Notes under the pieces: model-generated
Told to the model about the DNA's origin: nothing
Database searches by the model: none
Seen by the model: the letters and a program-made list of their open reading frames with translations, nothing else
In this document: positions 1 to 8,340 of the stretch, piece by piece
How positions within the stretch are numbered: the stretch's first letter is position 1
Layout of the letters: each line of letters begins with the position of its first letter
NCBI GenBank assembly: GCA_027313705.1
Contig: DAHVDE010000026.1
Span: 105,179 to 169,178, forward strand
From: Actinomycetota bacterium
Lineage (GTDB): Bacteria; Actinomycetota; Actinomycetes; Streptosporangiales; Streptosporangiaceae
Direction of reading: 5' to 3'
Length of the DNA: 64,000 nucleotides
Translations under genes and position numbers: made by a program

Positions 1-179
1 GAAAGCGCGGCGGCCGACGCCGGGTTGAGGTGCCCCGCAGCCTGGGTGAGGGAGCCACCGACAAAGAAGATCGCGATCAACTCGACGGCAATGTCGATCA
101 TCTCGGCCAGGATGCGAACCGGAAATCTTGCCACCGCCAGGTCAAGTACCACAGCTTCGCCGGTCACTACCTCGGCCAC
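1..179 (-). CDS. RDD family membrane protein (N-terminal part only)
   Basis: Reading leftward from a GTG at 179, the first 59 codons give VAEVVTGEAVVLDLAVARF followed by a hydrophobic stretch (IDIAVELIAIFFVGG). This is the usual N-terminus of actinobacterial RDD-domain membrane proteins. GGAGG lies about 8 bases upstream of the GTG and supports the start. The gene runs off the left edge, so its length and C-terminus are unknown. It is divergent from the SpoIIM-like gene, a pairing common in actinobacteria. The function of RDD proteins is poorly defined, and transport or envelope roles are usual guesses. Confidence 0.75.
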   Translation of the reverse strand, partial: MAEVVTGEAVVLDLAVARFPVRILAEMIDIAVELIAIFFVGGSLTQAAGHLNPASAAAL

Positions 180-257
180 GCCGGTACCTCCGCCAGTGGT
201 TGTCAAGCTTCGAGCCTGGCCAAGGATATCCACTCACCCGCGCTGTAGTCTCCAGGC

Positions 258-1253
258 GTGGACGTAGACGTGTTCGCGGCCGAACACCGCGACGCCTGGG
301 CCAGGCTCGACCGGCTGGTCAGCCGCCGTAGCCACCTGACAGGCGCCGAAGTCGACGAGCTAGTCGCCCTCTACCAGGCCACGGCCGCCCAGCTTGCCGC
401 CGTCCAGGCGGCCAGCCTCGACCCCGCGCTTGCCGCGGCGCTTTCCGCCAGGCTGGCGCGGGCCAGGGCGGTCGTGACCGGAGCCCAGCCGTCCTCGTTC
501 GGTGCCATCGCCAGGTTCTTGACGATCTCCTTTCCCGCCGCGGCCTACCGCGCCCGCTGGTGGTGGCTTGGCAGCGCGGCAGGGACGATCCTGGTCGCCG
601 TGCTGATCGGCCGCGAGGTCGCTACCTCGCCCGCGCTCCAGGCCGCGCTGCTTCCCGGCGCCGGCGCCAGGAAGCTGGTAACGCACGAGTTCAGGCACTA
701 CTACTCGACGTACAGCGCCCAGTCGTTCGCGGCTCAGGTCTGGACCCACAACGCCTTGCTGGCCGCGGAATCGGTCACGTTCGGGCTGCTGCTCGGCATT
801 CCAGTGCTCTACTTCCTGTTCGCGAACGCGCAGAATATCGGCGTCGACGCTGGGCTGCTGACTGGTTACGGACGGTCAGGTGAGTTCTGGACCCTGGTGC
901 TGCCGCACGGCATGCTCGAGCTGACCGCGGTGTTCCTGGCTGCGGGCGCCGGGCTGCGGCTCGGCTGGGCTGTCGTCGATCCTGGACCGCGCAGCAGGGC
1001 AGCGGCCATCGGCGCCGAGGGCCGTGCCATGTTCACGGTCGCCATCGGCCTGGTCTTCGTGCTGGCGGTCTCCGGCCTGCTCGAGGCCTTCCTGACTCCT
1101 TCGCCGCTGCCCGCCTGGGCCAGGATCGGCATCGGCGGCGTGGTGGAAGCGGCCTTCCTTGGCTATGTCATCCTCTTCGGACGCCGGGCGGTCATGACCG
1201 GGGAAACCGGTGACATCGCGGAAGCCCCTGACACCTTGCCTGTGACCGGCTGA
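258..1253 (+). CDS. Stage II sporulation protein M (SpoIIM/DUF95) family membrane protein
   Basis: 331 aa from a GTG start. The N-terminal ~90 residues are a charged helical segment (AWARLDRLVSRRSHLTGAEV, then LVALYQATAAQLA). After it come several membrane segments, near residues 112-132, 175-195, 218-240, 258-280 and 290-310. This is the architecture of the SpoIIM-like proteins that sit beside RDD, DUF58 and MoxR genes in actinobacteria. In Bacillus, SpoIIM belongs to the engulfment complex. In actinobacteria the role is not established, and membrane or cell-wall remodelling is only inference. It converges on the DUF58 operon, with 17 bases between the stop codons. Confidence 0.8.
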   Translation: MDVDVFAAEHRDAWARLDRLVSRRSHLTGAEVDELVALYQATAAQLAAVQAASLDPALAAALSARLARARAVVTGAQPSSFGAIARFLTISFPAAAYRARWWWLGSAAGTILVAVLIGREVATSPALQAALLPGAGARKLVTHEFRHYYSTYSAQSFAAQVWTHNALLAAESVTFGLLLGIPVLYFLFANAQNIGVDAGLLTGYGRSGEFWTLVLPHGMLELTAVFLAAGAGLRLGWAVVDPGPRSRAAAIGAEGRAMFTVAIGLVFVLAVSGLLEAFLTPSPLPAWARIGIGGVVEAAFLGYVILFGRRAVMTGETGDIAEAPDTLPVTG

Positions 1254-1270
1254 GGTGCCTGACGCGCCGC

Positions 1271-2563
1271 TCACAGGCGGCCGGCGGCTTTCATGGTGAG
1301 ATAGGCGTCGGCCAGGGCGGGGGGCAGTTCCTGCGGCGTAGCGTCGACGACGTCCACATTGTGCCGCTTGAGCAGCGCGCTGACCTCGGCTCGCGCGCCT
1401 TGCGCGCGGATCGCCGCGGCGGCGTCGAATATGGCCGCCACGCTGCCGCGGCCGGCGGCCATCTCGGCGAGCCTCGGATCGGCGACCGCCGCGATCAGCA
1501 CGTGATGCCTGCCTGTCAGGGACCGCAGGTTCGGCAGCAGGCCGTGCTCGATAGAGGCCGGGTTGAGGTCGGTCATGAGCACCACCAGGCATCGCTGCCT
1601 GGCGATGCTAAGCGCCGTGGCGGTCACCAAGGTCAGGTCTGGTTCGGTCAGCTCTGGTTCGAGCAGCGCGAGCTCGCTGGTGATGGCGGCGAGCACGGTG
1701 TTGCGTCCCTCGCCGGTGACCATGGCTCTGATCCTGCGGTCGGCCGCGATCAGGTCGACGTGATCGCCTGCCTGCACCGCGAGCGCGGCAAGCAGCAGCG
1801 CGGCGTCCATGGACGCGTCCAGCCTGGTGATACCGCCGATCCGGCCAGCGGACCCGCGGCCGGTGTCGAGGACGATCAGGACACGGCGGTTGCGCTCTGG
1901 CCGCCAGGTCCGCACCAGGACGTCACCGCGGCGCGCCGACGAGCGCCAGTCGATGGACCTGACGTCGTCGCCGAGCACATAGGGACGCAGCGAGTCGAAC
2001 TCGCTGCCCTGGCCGCGGATCAGCGACCGGTACTGGCCGTCCAGCTCACGCAGCCTGGAGAGCTTGGCGGGCAGGTGCTTGCGGGAAAGGAAAGGCGGCA
2101 GCACTCGCACCGTCCATGGCGCGGTCAGGTTACGCTGCCTCCCCGCCAGCCCGAGCGGCCCGAGCGAGCGGAGGGTCACGTACCCGGCGGTGACGTCGCC
2201 GCGCCGTGCCGGGGTGAGCGTGGTCGTCAGCGTGACGCTCAGGCCTGCGGGCACCGAGGTGAAGCTGCGAGCCGGCGCGGCGCCCGCGCTTGGCCGCCAG
2301 CCGTCCCTGACCTGCGCTCTCAGCCTGCGCCTGCCCAGGTTGGCGATGGCCAGGCTGATCGTGCCGGTTTCGCCAAGACGCACCTTGGCGTCACCTGACC
2401 TGGTCGCCGTGACTCGCCTCGGGCTGGCCGCCAGCGTCAGGTCGGCGACGACGAGGGCCGCGAGCACGATCCCGCAGGCCAGGACCGCCAGCGGCGTGCC
2501 GAAAATCGCCACCGCGATGGCGGCGGCAGCGGCGGCTAGCGCGGCACGGCCGGTGAGGATCAT
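1271..2563 (-). CDS. DUF58 domain-containing protein
   Basis: 430 aa. Two hydrophobic segments lie at the N-terminus (about residues 5-47). A beta-rich region follows, and the DUF58 signature around residues 190-225 includes GSEFDSLRPYVLGDDVR and SIDWRSSARR. The rest resembles a VWA-like fold (VLIVLDTGRGSAG, then VVLMTDLNP). DUF58 proteins are partners of MoxR AAA+ ATPases, which are thought to act as chaperones or activators for VWA/DUF58 clients. Its start overlaps the end of the MoxR gene by 4 bases, so the two are probably translationally coupled. The exact substrate is unknown. Confidence 0.85.
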   Translation of the reverse strand: MILTGRAALAAAAAAIAVAIFGTPLAVLACGIVLAALVVADLTLAASPRRVTATRSGDAKVRLGETGTISLAIANLGRRRLRAQVRDGWRPSAGAAPARSFTSVPAGLSVTLTTTLTPARRGDVTAGYVTLRSLGPLGLAGRQRNLTAPWTVRVLPPFLSRKHLPAKLSRLRELDGQYRSLIRGQGSEFDSLRPYVLGDDVRSIDWRSSARRGDVLVRTWRPERNRRVLIVLDTGRGSAGRIGGITRLDASMDAALLLAALAVQAGDHVDLIAADRRIRAMVTGEGRNTVLAAITSELALLEPELTEPDLTLVTATALSIARQRCLVVLMTDLNPASIEHGLLPNLRSLTGRHHVLIAAVADPRLAEMAAGRGSVAAIFDAAAAIRAQGARAEVSALLKRHNVDVVDATPQELPPALADAYLTMKAAGRL

Positions 2564-3564
2564 CGCGGCACAGGGACCGTCGCGAGCAGGCCGGCCAGTA
2601 CCCCGTCGGAGGTCGCTCCGTCAAGCTCGGCCTGCGGACGCAGTTGTACCCGGTGCCGCAGGGTCGGGCTGGCCAGGGACTTGACGTCATCAGGGGTCAC
2701 GTAGTCGCGGCCGGAGAGCCACGCCCACGCCCGGCTTGTCGCCATCAGTGCCGTCGCGCCCCGCGGCGAGACGCCGAGCCGCAGCGAAGGCGAGGTCCTT
2801 GTCGCGCGGCAAAGGTCGACGATATAGCCGGTCACCTCAGGCGATACCAGCACCTTGCGGGCTTCGTCCCTGGCTTGCGCGAGGTCGGCCGGCGCGGCGG
2901 CCGGCCTGATCCCGGCCGCGCGCAGGTCGCGCGGGTCGAAGCCGGCCGCGTGCCGGCGAAGGATCGCGATCTCGTCGGCACGTTCAGGCAGCGGCACGGT
3001 CAGCGTGAGCATGAACCGGTCTAGCTGGGCCTCGGGCAGCGGATACGTGCCCTCGTACTCGACCGGGTTCTGGGTGGCGGCGACGCAGAAGGGGACGGGC
3101 AGCGGGTGCGGCTGGCCGTCCACGGACACCTGCCGTTCCTCCATCGCCTCGAGCAGTGCCGCTTGCGTCTTCGGCGGTGTCCTGTTGATCTCGTCGGCCA
3201 GCAGCAGGTTGGTGAACACCGGCCCGGCCCTGAACTCGAAGGCCGCCGTCCTCGCGTCGTAGATCAGCGATCCGGTCACGTCGCCTGGCATCAGGTCAGG
3301 GGTGAACTGCAACCGCTTGCCGTCAAGCGAGAGCGCTCCGGCGAGCGCGCGGATCAGCAGTGTCTTGGCGACTCCAGGTACGCCTTCAAGCAGCACATGC
3401 CCGCCGCAGATCAGCGCGATGAGCAGGCCGGTGACTACCGGGTCCTGCCCGACGACGGCCTTGGCCACCTCCTGCCTGACCGCGGCCAGGGCGGCCCGCG
3501 GTCCGGCAGCCGCAGGTCCGGCGTCCTTCGGCCCGTCAGGCTGGCATGCGTCTTCGGCGATCAC
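2560..3564 (-). CDS. MoxR family AAA+ ATPase
   Basis: 334 aa, the normal length of the family. Visible motifs are Walker A (LLEGVPGVAKTLL), Walker B (LLLADEINRTPPKTQ), the sensor region ATQNPVEYEGTYPLPEAQ with LDRF, and a C-terminal lid domain. MoxR ATPases are cytosolic chaperone-like motors acting on VWA/DUF58 partners. It overlaps both the DUF4350 gene upstream and the DUF58 gene downstream by 4 bases, so it is the centre of a compact operon. The family call is firm. The cellular process served is not known. Confidence 0.92.
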   Translation of the reverse strand: MIAEDACQPDGPKDAGPAAAGPRAALAAVRQEVAKAVVGQDPVVTGLLIALICGGHVLLEGVPGVAKTLLIRALAGALSLDGKRLQFTPDLMPGDVTGSLIYDARTAAFEFRAGPVFTNLLLADEINRTPPKTQAALLEAMEERQVSVDGQPHPLPVPFCVAATQNPVEYEGTYPLPEAQLDRFMLTLTVPLPERADEIAILRRHAAGFDPRDLRAAGIRPAAAPADLAQARDEARKVLVSPEVTGYIVDLCRATRTSPSLRLGVSPRGATALMATSRAWAWLSGRDYVTPDDVKSLASPTLRHRVQLRPQAELDGATSDGVLAGLLATVPVPR

Positions 3565-4754
3565 CGTGAACGTACCTCTCTTTCCAGTTCATCAAGCTCA
3601 TCAGCCAGCTTGACCAGTTCGAGGTCGCTGGCAGGATGCGGCCCGTAGCCGATCGCCGTGACGTCAGCGGCCGGCCGCGCCGACCGGCTGGCCAGCGCGT
3701 CGGTGACGGCCTCAGGCGAGGCGTCAGGCGGCAGGCCGAGCGCGGGCCTGACCCGGCCGAGCATCGCCTGGCGCAGCGCCGCTGCCGCCCTGTCCCTTGA
3801 CCGCCGTGCCTGGTAGAGCCTGGCGTGGCCTTCGACAGTCTCAGACGCCCGCACGACAAGCGGCAGCCGCTCGGCGATCAGCGGCCCGAACCTGCGTGAC
3901 CGCCAGATCACTGCCACCGCGAGCGCGATGCCTAGCTGCAGGACCACCAGCCAGGCGGCTGCGGGAACCAGAGCGGGCGCGGATTGTCCTGGAAGACGAG
4001 GCGGCAGGGCGGCGGCGACGACTGGCTGAGGAGTGAGCCAGACGATCCGGCGGTGTGAGCTCAGCAGGTTGAGCGCGAGCGCCGCGTTGCCTTCTTCGCC
4101 CAGATAGGCGTTGGCCATCGGCAGGCCGGCGCCAACTATGGTCAGGCCGCGCCCGGCCGCCAGGTACCTGACCACGGTCGGATGGCCGCCGACCGGGTAA
4201 CAGCCGGTCGCGCCGTCGGGCACGAGGTAACTGGTAAGGCCAGCCAGGGCAGGTCCGGCCAGCCTGGCTCCCGCCAGCGCGCACGAGGGGGAAACTTCGA
4301 GGGAAATCGGCAGGCTGGCCTGCGCCACCCGCACCTGCGGAGCGAGATCGCGCAGTGCGGCGGCCCCTGGCTGGACGAGGACAAGGCCGGCATCGGCCGT
4401 GGCGAGCTGCCTGCGCTGCCCGGCGGTCAGCAGGTCAGGGCTGGTGATGATCAAGGTTACGCCGGCCCGTCCGGCCGCAGGCCCGGCGTCGGCCAGCGCG
4501 CTTGCCGCAGTGTACGCATCGGTGATCTGGAATCCGCGCTGGCGCAGGATCGCAGCTAGCGCCTTGGCGCCGCCTGGCCCGGCGCTCTCCGGGTCGAGGT
4601 AGTCGTTGGACTTCGGCTGCGCCGAGAACAGGAGCACGCTCAGCACGGCCCCGAGCACCACGACCACCAGCAGCGCCAGCGGTACCCAGCTTCGGCGCCA
4701 GGCGCGGGTCAGTCCAGAGCTCGCGGTCATGCCCGCAAGGCCTGGCGCCGTCAT
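3561..4754 (-). CDS. DUF4350 domain-containing membrane protein
   Basis: 397 aa. One membrane segment near residues 20-42 (PLALLVVVVLGAVLSVLLF) precedes a soluble domain of DUF4350 type: SNDYLDPESAGPGGAKALA, then a GATase-like fold with VTLIITSPDLLTAGQ. A second membrane segment lies near 265-290, and a charged C-terminal tail follows. DUF4350 proteins occur between DUF4129 and MoxR genes, as here. It is 4-base overlapped on both sides. The role is unknown, and the domain order suggests a membrane-anchored component working with the MoxR/DUF58 pair. Confidence 0.82.
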   Translation of the reverse strand: MTAPGLAGMTASSGLTRAWRRSWVPLALLVVVVLGAVLSVLLFSAQPKSNDYLDPESAGPGGAKALAAILRQRGFQITDAYTAASALADAGPAAGRAGVTLIITSPDLLTAGQRRQLATADAGLVLVQPGAAALRDLAPQVRVAQASLPISLEVSPSCALAGARLAGPALAGLTSYLVPDGATGCYPVGGHPTVVRYLAAGRGLTIVGAGLPMANAYLGEEGNAALALNLLSSHRRIVWLTPQPVVAAALPPRLPGQSAPALVPAAAWLVVLQLGIALAVAVIWRSRRFGPLIAERLPLVVRASETVEGHARLYQARRSRDRAAAALRQAMLGRVRPALGLPPDASPEAVTDALASRSARPAADVTAIGYGPHPASDLELVKLADELDELEREVRSR

Positions 4755-5389
4755 CGCGGGACCGCCGACCGGCCAGGTGCCGTGCCGCTGGCCTGCGCCG
4801 CGGCCCGTGCGGTTGCCCCCCTGACCGTCCTGACCTGCGCGTCTACCCGAATGACCAGCTCATATCCCGCCGCCGTGCCAGCCCGGCCGCCGTACCGCAC
4901 GTCGTCGAAGAGCCTGGCTGCGCTGCGAAGGCCGCCCGCCAGGGCGGGCAGTTCCGCTCCTGCCTCGGCCGCGACTTCGTTGGCAGTTCGCCCGGCCTTC
5001 TGCATCAGGACCCCGCGCTCGGTCAGCTCGGCAGCTACCGCGCGTACTCCTTCGACGATCGCCCCGCTGAAGTCGCCGGCCTCGGCCAGCCGCGCCGCCT
5101 GCACCCGGTACCCGGCGGCTGTCTGCTGCTTTCCGCCGAGCACTCCGCCGCCGGCGCGGCCGCGGCGCCCGGCGCGCGGCGCGGCCGCAGCCAAGACGAC
5201 CACGACAAGCAGCAGGATGAGGACGGCGAGCACGATCAGCACAGCCTGGCCGGCGCCAGAGCCGGCCAGGCCGCGGAAGATAACTTCGAGCGCACGCTCC
5301 CACAACGGCAACCTGGCTAGCTGGCTGAGTTCGTGCCTGGCCAGTCGTTGCGCGGGCAGGCGTCCGATCAGCGGGCCAGCGCCGGTCAT
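4751..5389 (-). CDS. DUF4129 domain-containing membrane protein
   Basis: 212 aa. A short N-terminal region (TGAGPLIGRLPAQRLARHEL) is followed by one membrane segment near residues 47-70 (AVLIVLAVLILLLVVVVLAA). A cytoplasmic DUF4129-like domain covers roughly residues 90-195 (AGDFSGAIVEGVRAVAAELT, and LFDDVRYGGRAG). DUF4129 is often a C-terminal domain of transglutaminase-like proteins but also occurs alone in actinobacterial MoxR operons. It overlaps both neighbours by 4 bases, so it is a member of the same transcript. Confidence 0.82.
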   Translation of the reverse strand: MTGAGPLIGRLPAQRLARHELSQLARLPLWERALEVIFRGLAGSGAGQAVLIVLAVLILLLVVVVLAAAAPRAGRRGRAGGGVLGGKQQTAAGYRVQAARLAEAGDFSGAIVEGVRAVAAELTERGVLMQKAGRTANEVAAEAGAELPALAGGLRSAARLFDDVRYGGRAGTAAGYELVIRVDAQVRTVRGATARAAAQASGTAPGRSAVPR

Positions 5390-6330
5390 GCCGCCGGCCA
5401 GTGCCCTGGCGGAGGAGCGGCGGGCGGCGACGGCACCGTGGCCGCAAATTCGGTGCCCGGCTGCCCCGCCGCCCAGGACGGCAGGCGCAGCATCAGGTCA
5501 AGGCCCTCCCTGCGCATCCGGGCGTCGGTATACAGCAGGCAGATGAACGCCAGCCAGATCGGAGCGACAAGGGTGAGGAGGGCCAGCGTGACGACGATGA
5601 TCGTGACCAGCCAGAGCAAGCCCGGATTGGCTGGCAGCTTGCCATGTGCCCGCAGCAGGGTAATCCCGAGCCCGGTGACGACGGATACGAAAAGGGCAGC
5701 GATGACGAGCAGCACCGTGACCACGATGACCATCAGGAGGAACCTGCCGAGGAAGCGCCAGTAGCTGCCGTAGACCAGCCGCCAGGACCTGCCGATTGCG
5801 GCGAACGGGTTCCGCCGTTCAAGCACCACAACGGGAAAGGTGAGGCTGAGCATCACGCCGAGCCAGATCCAGGCCGGCAGCGAAAGCAGGATGCCGAACC
5901 CGGATAGCGCCAGCAACGGAACTGCCCAGACGAGGGCGATGATCACCGAGCAGGTGAGCCAGGCGAGCAGGATCCACCCGGTGCGCCCGCGCCGCAGCGC
6001 GGTGCGGGCGCAGATCCTGCGGCCGAACATTCCCTCGCCGAGCGCGGTGATCACCCCGCCAGACACAGCCACGATCGCGCTGTCGAGCACGAAGCTGGCC
6101 AGGTTGCTGGTAACGGTCGCTGAGGTGGTGCCGCGGGTGGCAACGACCACGATGATGGCCAGCACCGCGCCGGCTACGGTGCCGGCTGCGGTCAGCCCGA
6201 TCGTGGCGGTCGGGTTCTGCCTGACCAGGGTGAAAGCAGCGGACAATAGCTCGCCGGTGCCGAACGGGCGCAACTGGACCGGGGATCGCGCAAGCGGGTA
6301 CCCTTGGCCGGCGCCCGGTATGTTGGTCAT
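5386..6330 (-). CDS. Multi-pass membrane protein at the head of the MoxR/DUF58 operon
   Basis: 314 aa from the ATG at 6330, chosen because GGAGAGG lies just upstream. A longer in-frame start at 6435 exists but has no such support. After a short polar N-terminus (MTNIPGAGQGYPLARSPVQL) there are about six hydrophobic segments, near residues 36-60, 70-90, 112-140, 142-165, 190-220 and 245-275. This resembles actinobacterial membrane proteins with a glycerophosphoryl diester phosphodiesterase membrane-domain-like fold, but I see no catalytic motif. It is the first gene of the five-gene operon and overlaps the DUF4129 gene by 4 bases. Confidence 0.75.
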   Translation of the reverse strand: MTNIPGAGQGYPLARSPVQLRPFGTGELLSAAFTLVRQNPTATIGLTAAGTVAGAVLAIIVVVATRGTTSATVTSNLASFVLDSAIVAVSGGVITALGEGMFGRRICARTALRRGRTGWILLAWLTCSVIIALVWAVPLLALSGFGILLSLPAWIWLGVMLSLTFPVVVLERRNPFAAIGRSWRLVYGSYWRFLGRFLLMVIVVTVLLVIAALFVSVVTGLGITLLRAHGKLPANPGLLWLVTIIVVTLALLTLVAPIWLAFICLLYTDARMRREGLDLMLRLPSWAAGQPGTEFAATVPSPPAAPPPGHWPAA

Positions 6331-6464
6331 TGTCCTCTCCTGCAAGTGACCATCGCCCTGGCCGGGTCGTCCACCCGGCGTCAGGCGACCATCGCCCATA
6401 CTTGCACAAAGCACAGATCCCCGGAGCCGTGACACTGGCTGGCCAGAAGGCAGACACTGCGAAC

Positions 6465-7508
6465 ATGACCGCTGCCGTATTCCGCTGGGTTGACCCGCCC
6501 GCAGGGCCCGCCATCGAGTTGCTAGACCAGACCAGGCTGCCTCGGGCTGAGGTGGTAGTGACCTGCGCCGACGTGCCCTCGCTGATCGACGCGATTGCGC
6601 GCCTCGCAGTGCGCGGTGCCCCGTTGCTTGGCATCGCGGGCGCTTTCGGCGTCGCGCTGGCGGCGGCCAGGGGCGACGACGTGGCAGCGGCCGCCGAGGC
6701 GATCAGCGCGGCCAGGCCGACCGCGGTCAACCTGGCCTGGGGCGCAGGGCTGGCACTCGATGCTTACCTGCGGGCGCGGCCGGCCGGTGATTTTCTGGCG
6801 GCAGGGAAAAGGCCTTACGAAGCTGCACTTGAGCAGGCGCGGGCCATCGCGGACGCGGATCGGCTGGCCTGCAGGCAAATGGCCGGCCACGGGCTCGCGC
6901 TGGTGCCAGAAGGCGCCAGGATCTTGACCCACTGCAATACCGGTGCCCTGGTCACAGCCGGGGAGGGAACCGCGTTCGGGCTTGTCATGGCCGCGCACCG
7001 GGCCGGGCGGCTGGCGATGCTCTGGATCGACGAGACCAGGCCGTTGCTGCAGGGCGCCAGGCTGACCGCCTACGAGGCGAGCCTGGCGGGCCTGCCGCAC
7101 CGGGTGCTTGCCGACTGCGCGGCCGCCTCGCTGATGGCGGCGGGACAGGTAGACCTGGTCGCGGTCGGCGCCGACCGGATCGCCGCGGACGGCAGCGTCG
7201 CCAACAAGATCGGCACCTATTCGCTGGCAGTGCTTGCCAGGCATCATCGGGTGCCGTTCCTGGTTGTCGCGCCGATGTCCACGGTGGATTTCTGCACCAA
7301 GGACGGACGGTCGATCGTGATCGAAGAACGGGCGCCCGACGAGGTCACGTCGCTGGCCGGACAGCCGATAGCCCCGGCGGGAAGCGGCGCCTATAATCCG
7401 GCATTCGACGTGACACCGCCAGAGCTCGTGACGGCGATCGTCACGGAACGTGGCGTCGCGCATCCTGTCACACCAGGTAGTCTGCGTGTTCTGGGTGCGG
7501 ATGCGTAG
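6465..7508 (+). CDS. mtnA: S-methyl-5-thioribose-1-phosphate isomerase
   Basis: 347 aa from the ATG at 6465 (MTAAVFRWVDPPAG). A longer frame opens at 6330 but would overlap the divergent gene's start region. The enzyme isomerises the aldose 5-methylthioribose-1-phosphate to the ketose in methionine salvage. The family signature CNTGALVTAGEGTAFG places the catalytic Cys at residue 157, and GADRIAADGSVANKIGTY places the catalytic Asp at 237. Both match the Cys/Asp pair known for MtnA. The stop codon lies inside the first unit of a 20-bp tandem repeat. The gene precedes mtrA, as it does in Streptomyces. Confidence 0.94.
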   Translation: MTAAVFRWVDPPAGPAIELLDQTRLPRAEVVVTCADVPSLIDAIARLAVRGAPLLGIAGAFGVALAAARGDDVAAAAEAISAARPTAVNLAWGAGLALDAYLRARPAGDFLAAGKRPYEAALEQARAIADADRLACRQMAGHGLALVPEGARILTHCNTGALVTAGEGTAFGLVMAAHRAGRLAMLWIDETRPLLQGARLTAYEASLAGLPHRVLADCAAASLMAAGQVDLVAVGADRIAADGSVANKIGTYSLAVLARHHRVPFLVVAPMSTVDFCTKDGRSIVIEERAPDEVTSLAGQPIAPAGSGAYNPAFDVTPPELVTAIVTERGVAHPVTPGSLRVLGADA

Positions 7509-7580
7509 CAGTGCTGGTCTCTGCGTAGCAGTGCTGGCCTCTGCGTAGCAGTGCTGGCCTCTGCATAGCAGTGCTGGTCT
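7501..7580. repeat. Four tandem copies of a 20-bp unit between mtnA and mtrA
   Basis: Units at 7501, 7521, 7541 and 7561. The consensus is ctgcgtagcagtgctggcct, and the copies differ at only a few positions (first two bases, one g/a, and c/t near the end). The array includes the mtnA stop codon and ends about 25 bases before the mtrA start, so it occupies the mtrA 5' region. The period of about two helical turns would place repeated sites on one face of the DNA. No function is shown. Confidence 0.9.
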
Positions 7581-7604
7581 CCGTACCGCCGTTTCCATGG
7601 AACG

Positions 7605-8291
7605 ATGGGGATTATGAAAGGTCGCGTGCTAGTCGTCGACGATGACGCAGCCCTTGCCGAGATGCTAGGGATCGTCTTGCGCGGCGAAGGTTTCGAGCCG
7701 ACGTTCGTCGCCGACGGCGACCGGGCGCTTGAGGCGTTCAGGGAGACAAAACCTGACTTGATCCTCCTGGATCTGATGCTGCCGGGAATCGACGGTATCG
7801 ATGTCTGCCGTCAGATCAGGGCTGAGTCGGGCGTTCCGATCGTGATGCTCACCGCTAAGAGCGACACGGTCGACGTAGTGCTCGGGCTCGAGTCAGGGGC
7901 GGACGACTACATCGTCAAGCCGTTCCAGGCCAAGGTGCTCGTCGCGCGGGTCAGGGCGCGGCTGCGCCGTACCGATGATCCGGCTCCGGAGATGCTCTCG
8001 ATCGGCGATGTCACGATCGACGTGGCCGGCCATTCGGTGAAGCGCGACGGCGAGCCGATCAGCCTGACTCCGCTCGAGTTCGATCTTTTGGTCGCCCTGG
8101 CACGCAAGCCGCGCCAGGTGTTCACCAGGGAAGTGCTGCTCGAGCAGGTGTGGGGTTACCGGCACGCGGCCGACACGCGCCTGGTCAATGTGCACGTGCA
8201 GCGGCTGCGGGCCAAGATCGAGCGCGACCCTGAGCGACCTGACATCGTGGTGACCGTGCGCGGCGTCGGCTATAAGGCCGGGCCTGGCTGA
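7605..8291 (+). CDS. mtrA: Two-component response regulator MtrA
   Basis: 228 aa OmpR-family regulator. The receiver domain covers about residues 5-118: acidic VVDDD, phospho-acceptor Asp in LILLDLMLPGIDGID, Lys in DDYIVKPF. The winged-helix DNA-binding domain covers 130-228 (LTPLEFDLLVALARKPRQVF, then VWGYRHAADTRLVNVHVQRL). It is very close to mycobacterial and Streptomyces MtrA, which control cell division, cell-wall and developmental genes. Start choice is open: ATG 7605 (MGIMKGR) or ATG 7614 (MKGR), the latter with GGGG only 3 bases upstream. It is followed by mtrB and lpqB, the standard operon. Confidence 0.95.
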   Translation: MGIMKGRVLVVDDDAALAEMLGIVLRGEGFEPTFVADGDRALEAFRETKPDLILLDLMLPGIDGIDVCRQIRAESGVPIVMLTAKSDTVDVVLGLESGADDYIVKPFQAKVLVARVRARLRRTDDPAPEMLSIGDVTIDVAGHSVKRDGEPISLTPLEFDLLVALARKPRQVFTREVLLEQVWGYRHAADTRLVNVHVQRLRAKIERDPERPDIVVTVRGVGYKAGPG

Positions 8292-8340
8292 GTAACTTGT
8301 CCGCCAGGCTCGCGCGGCGGCTGTTCATGTGGAGAGTACC

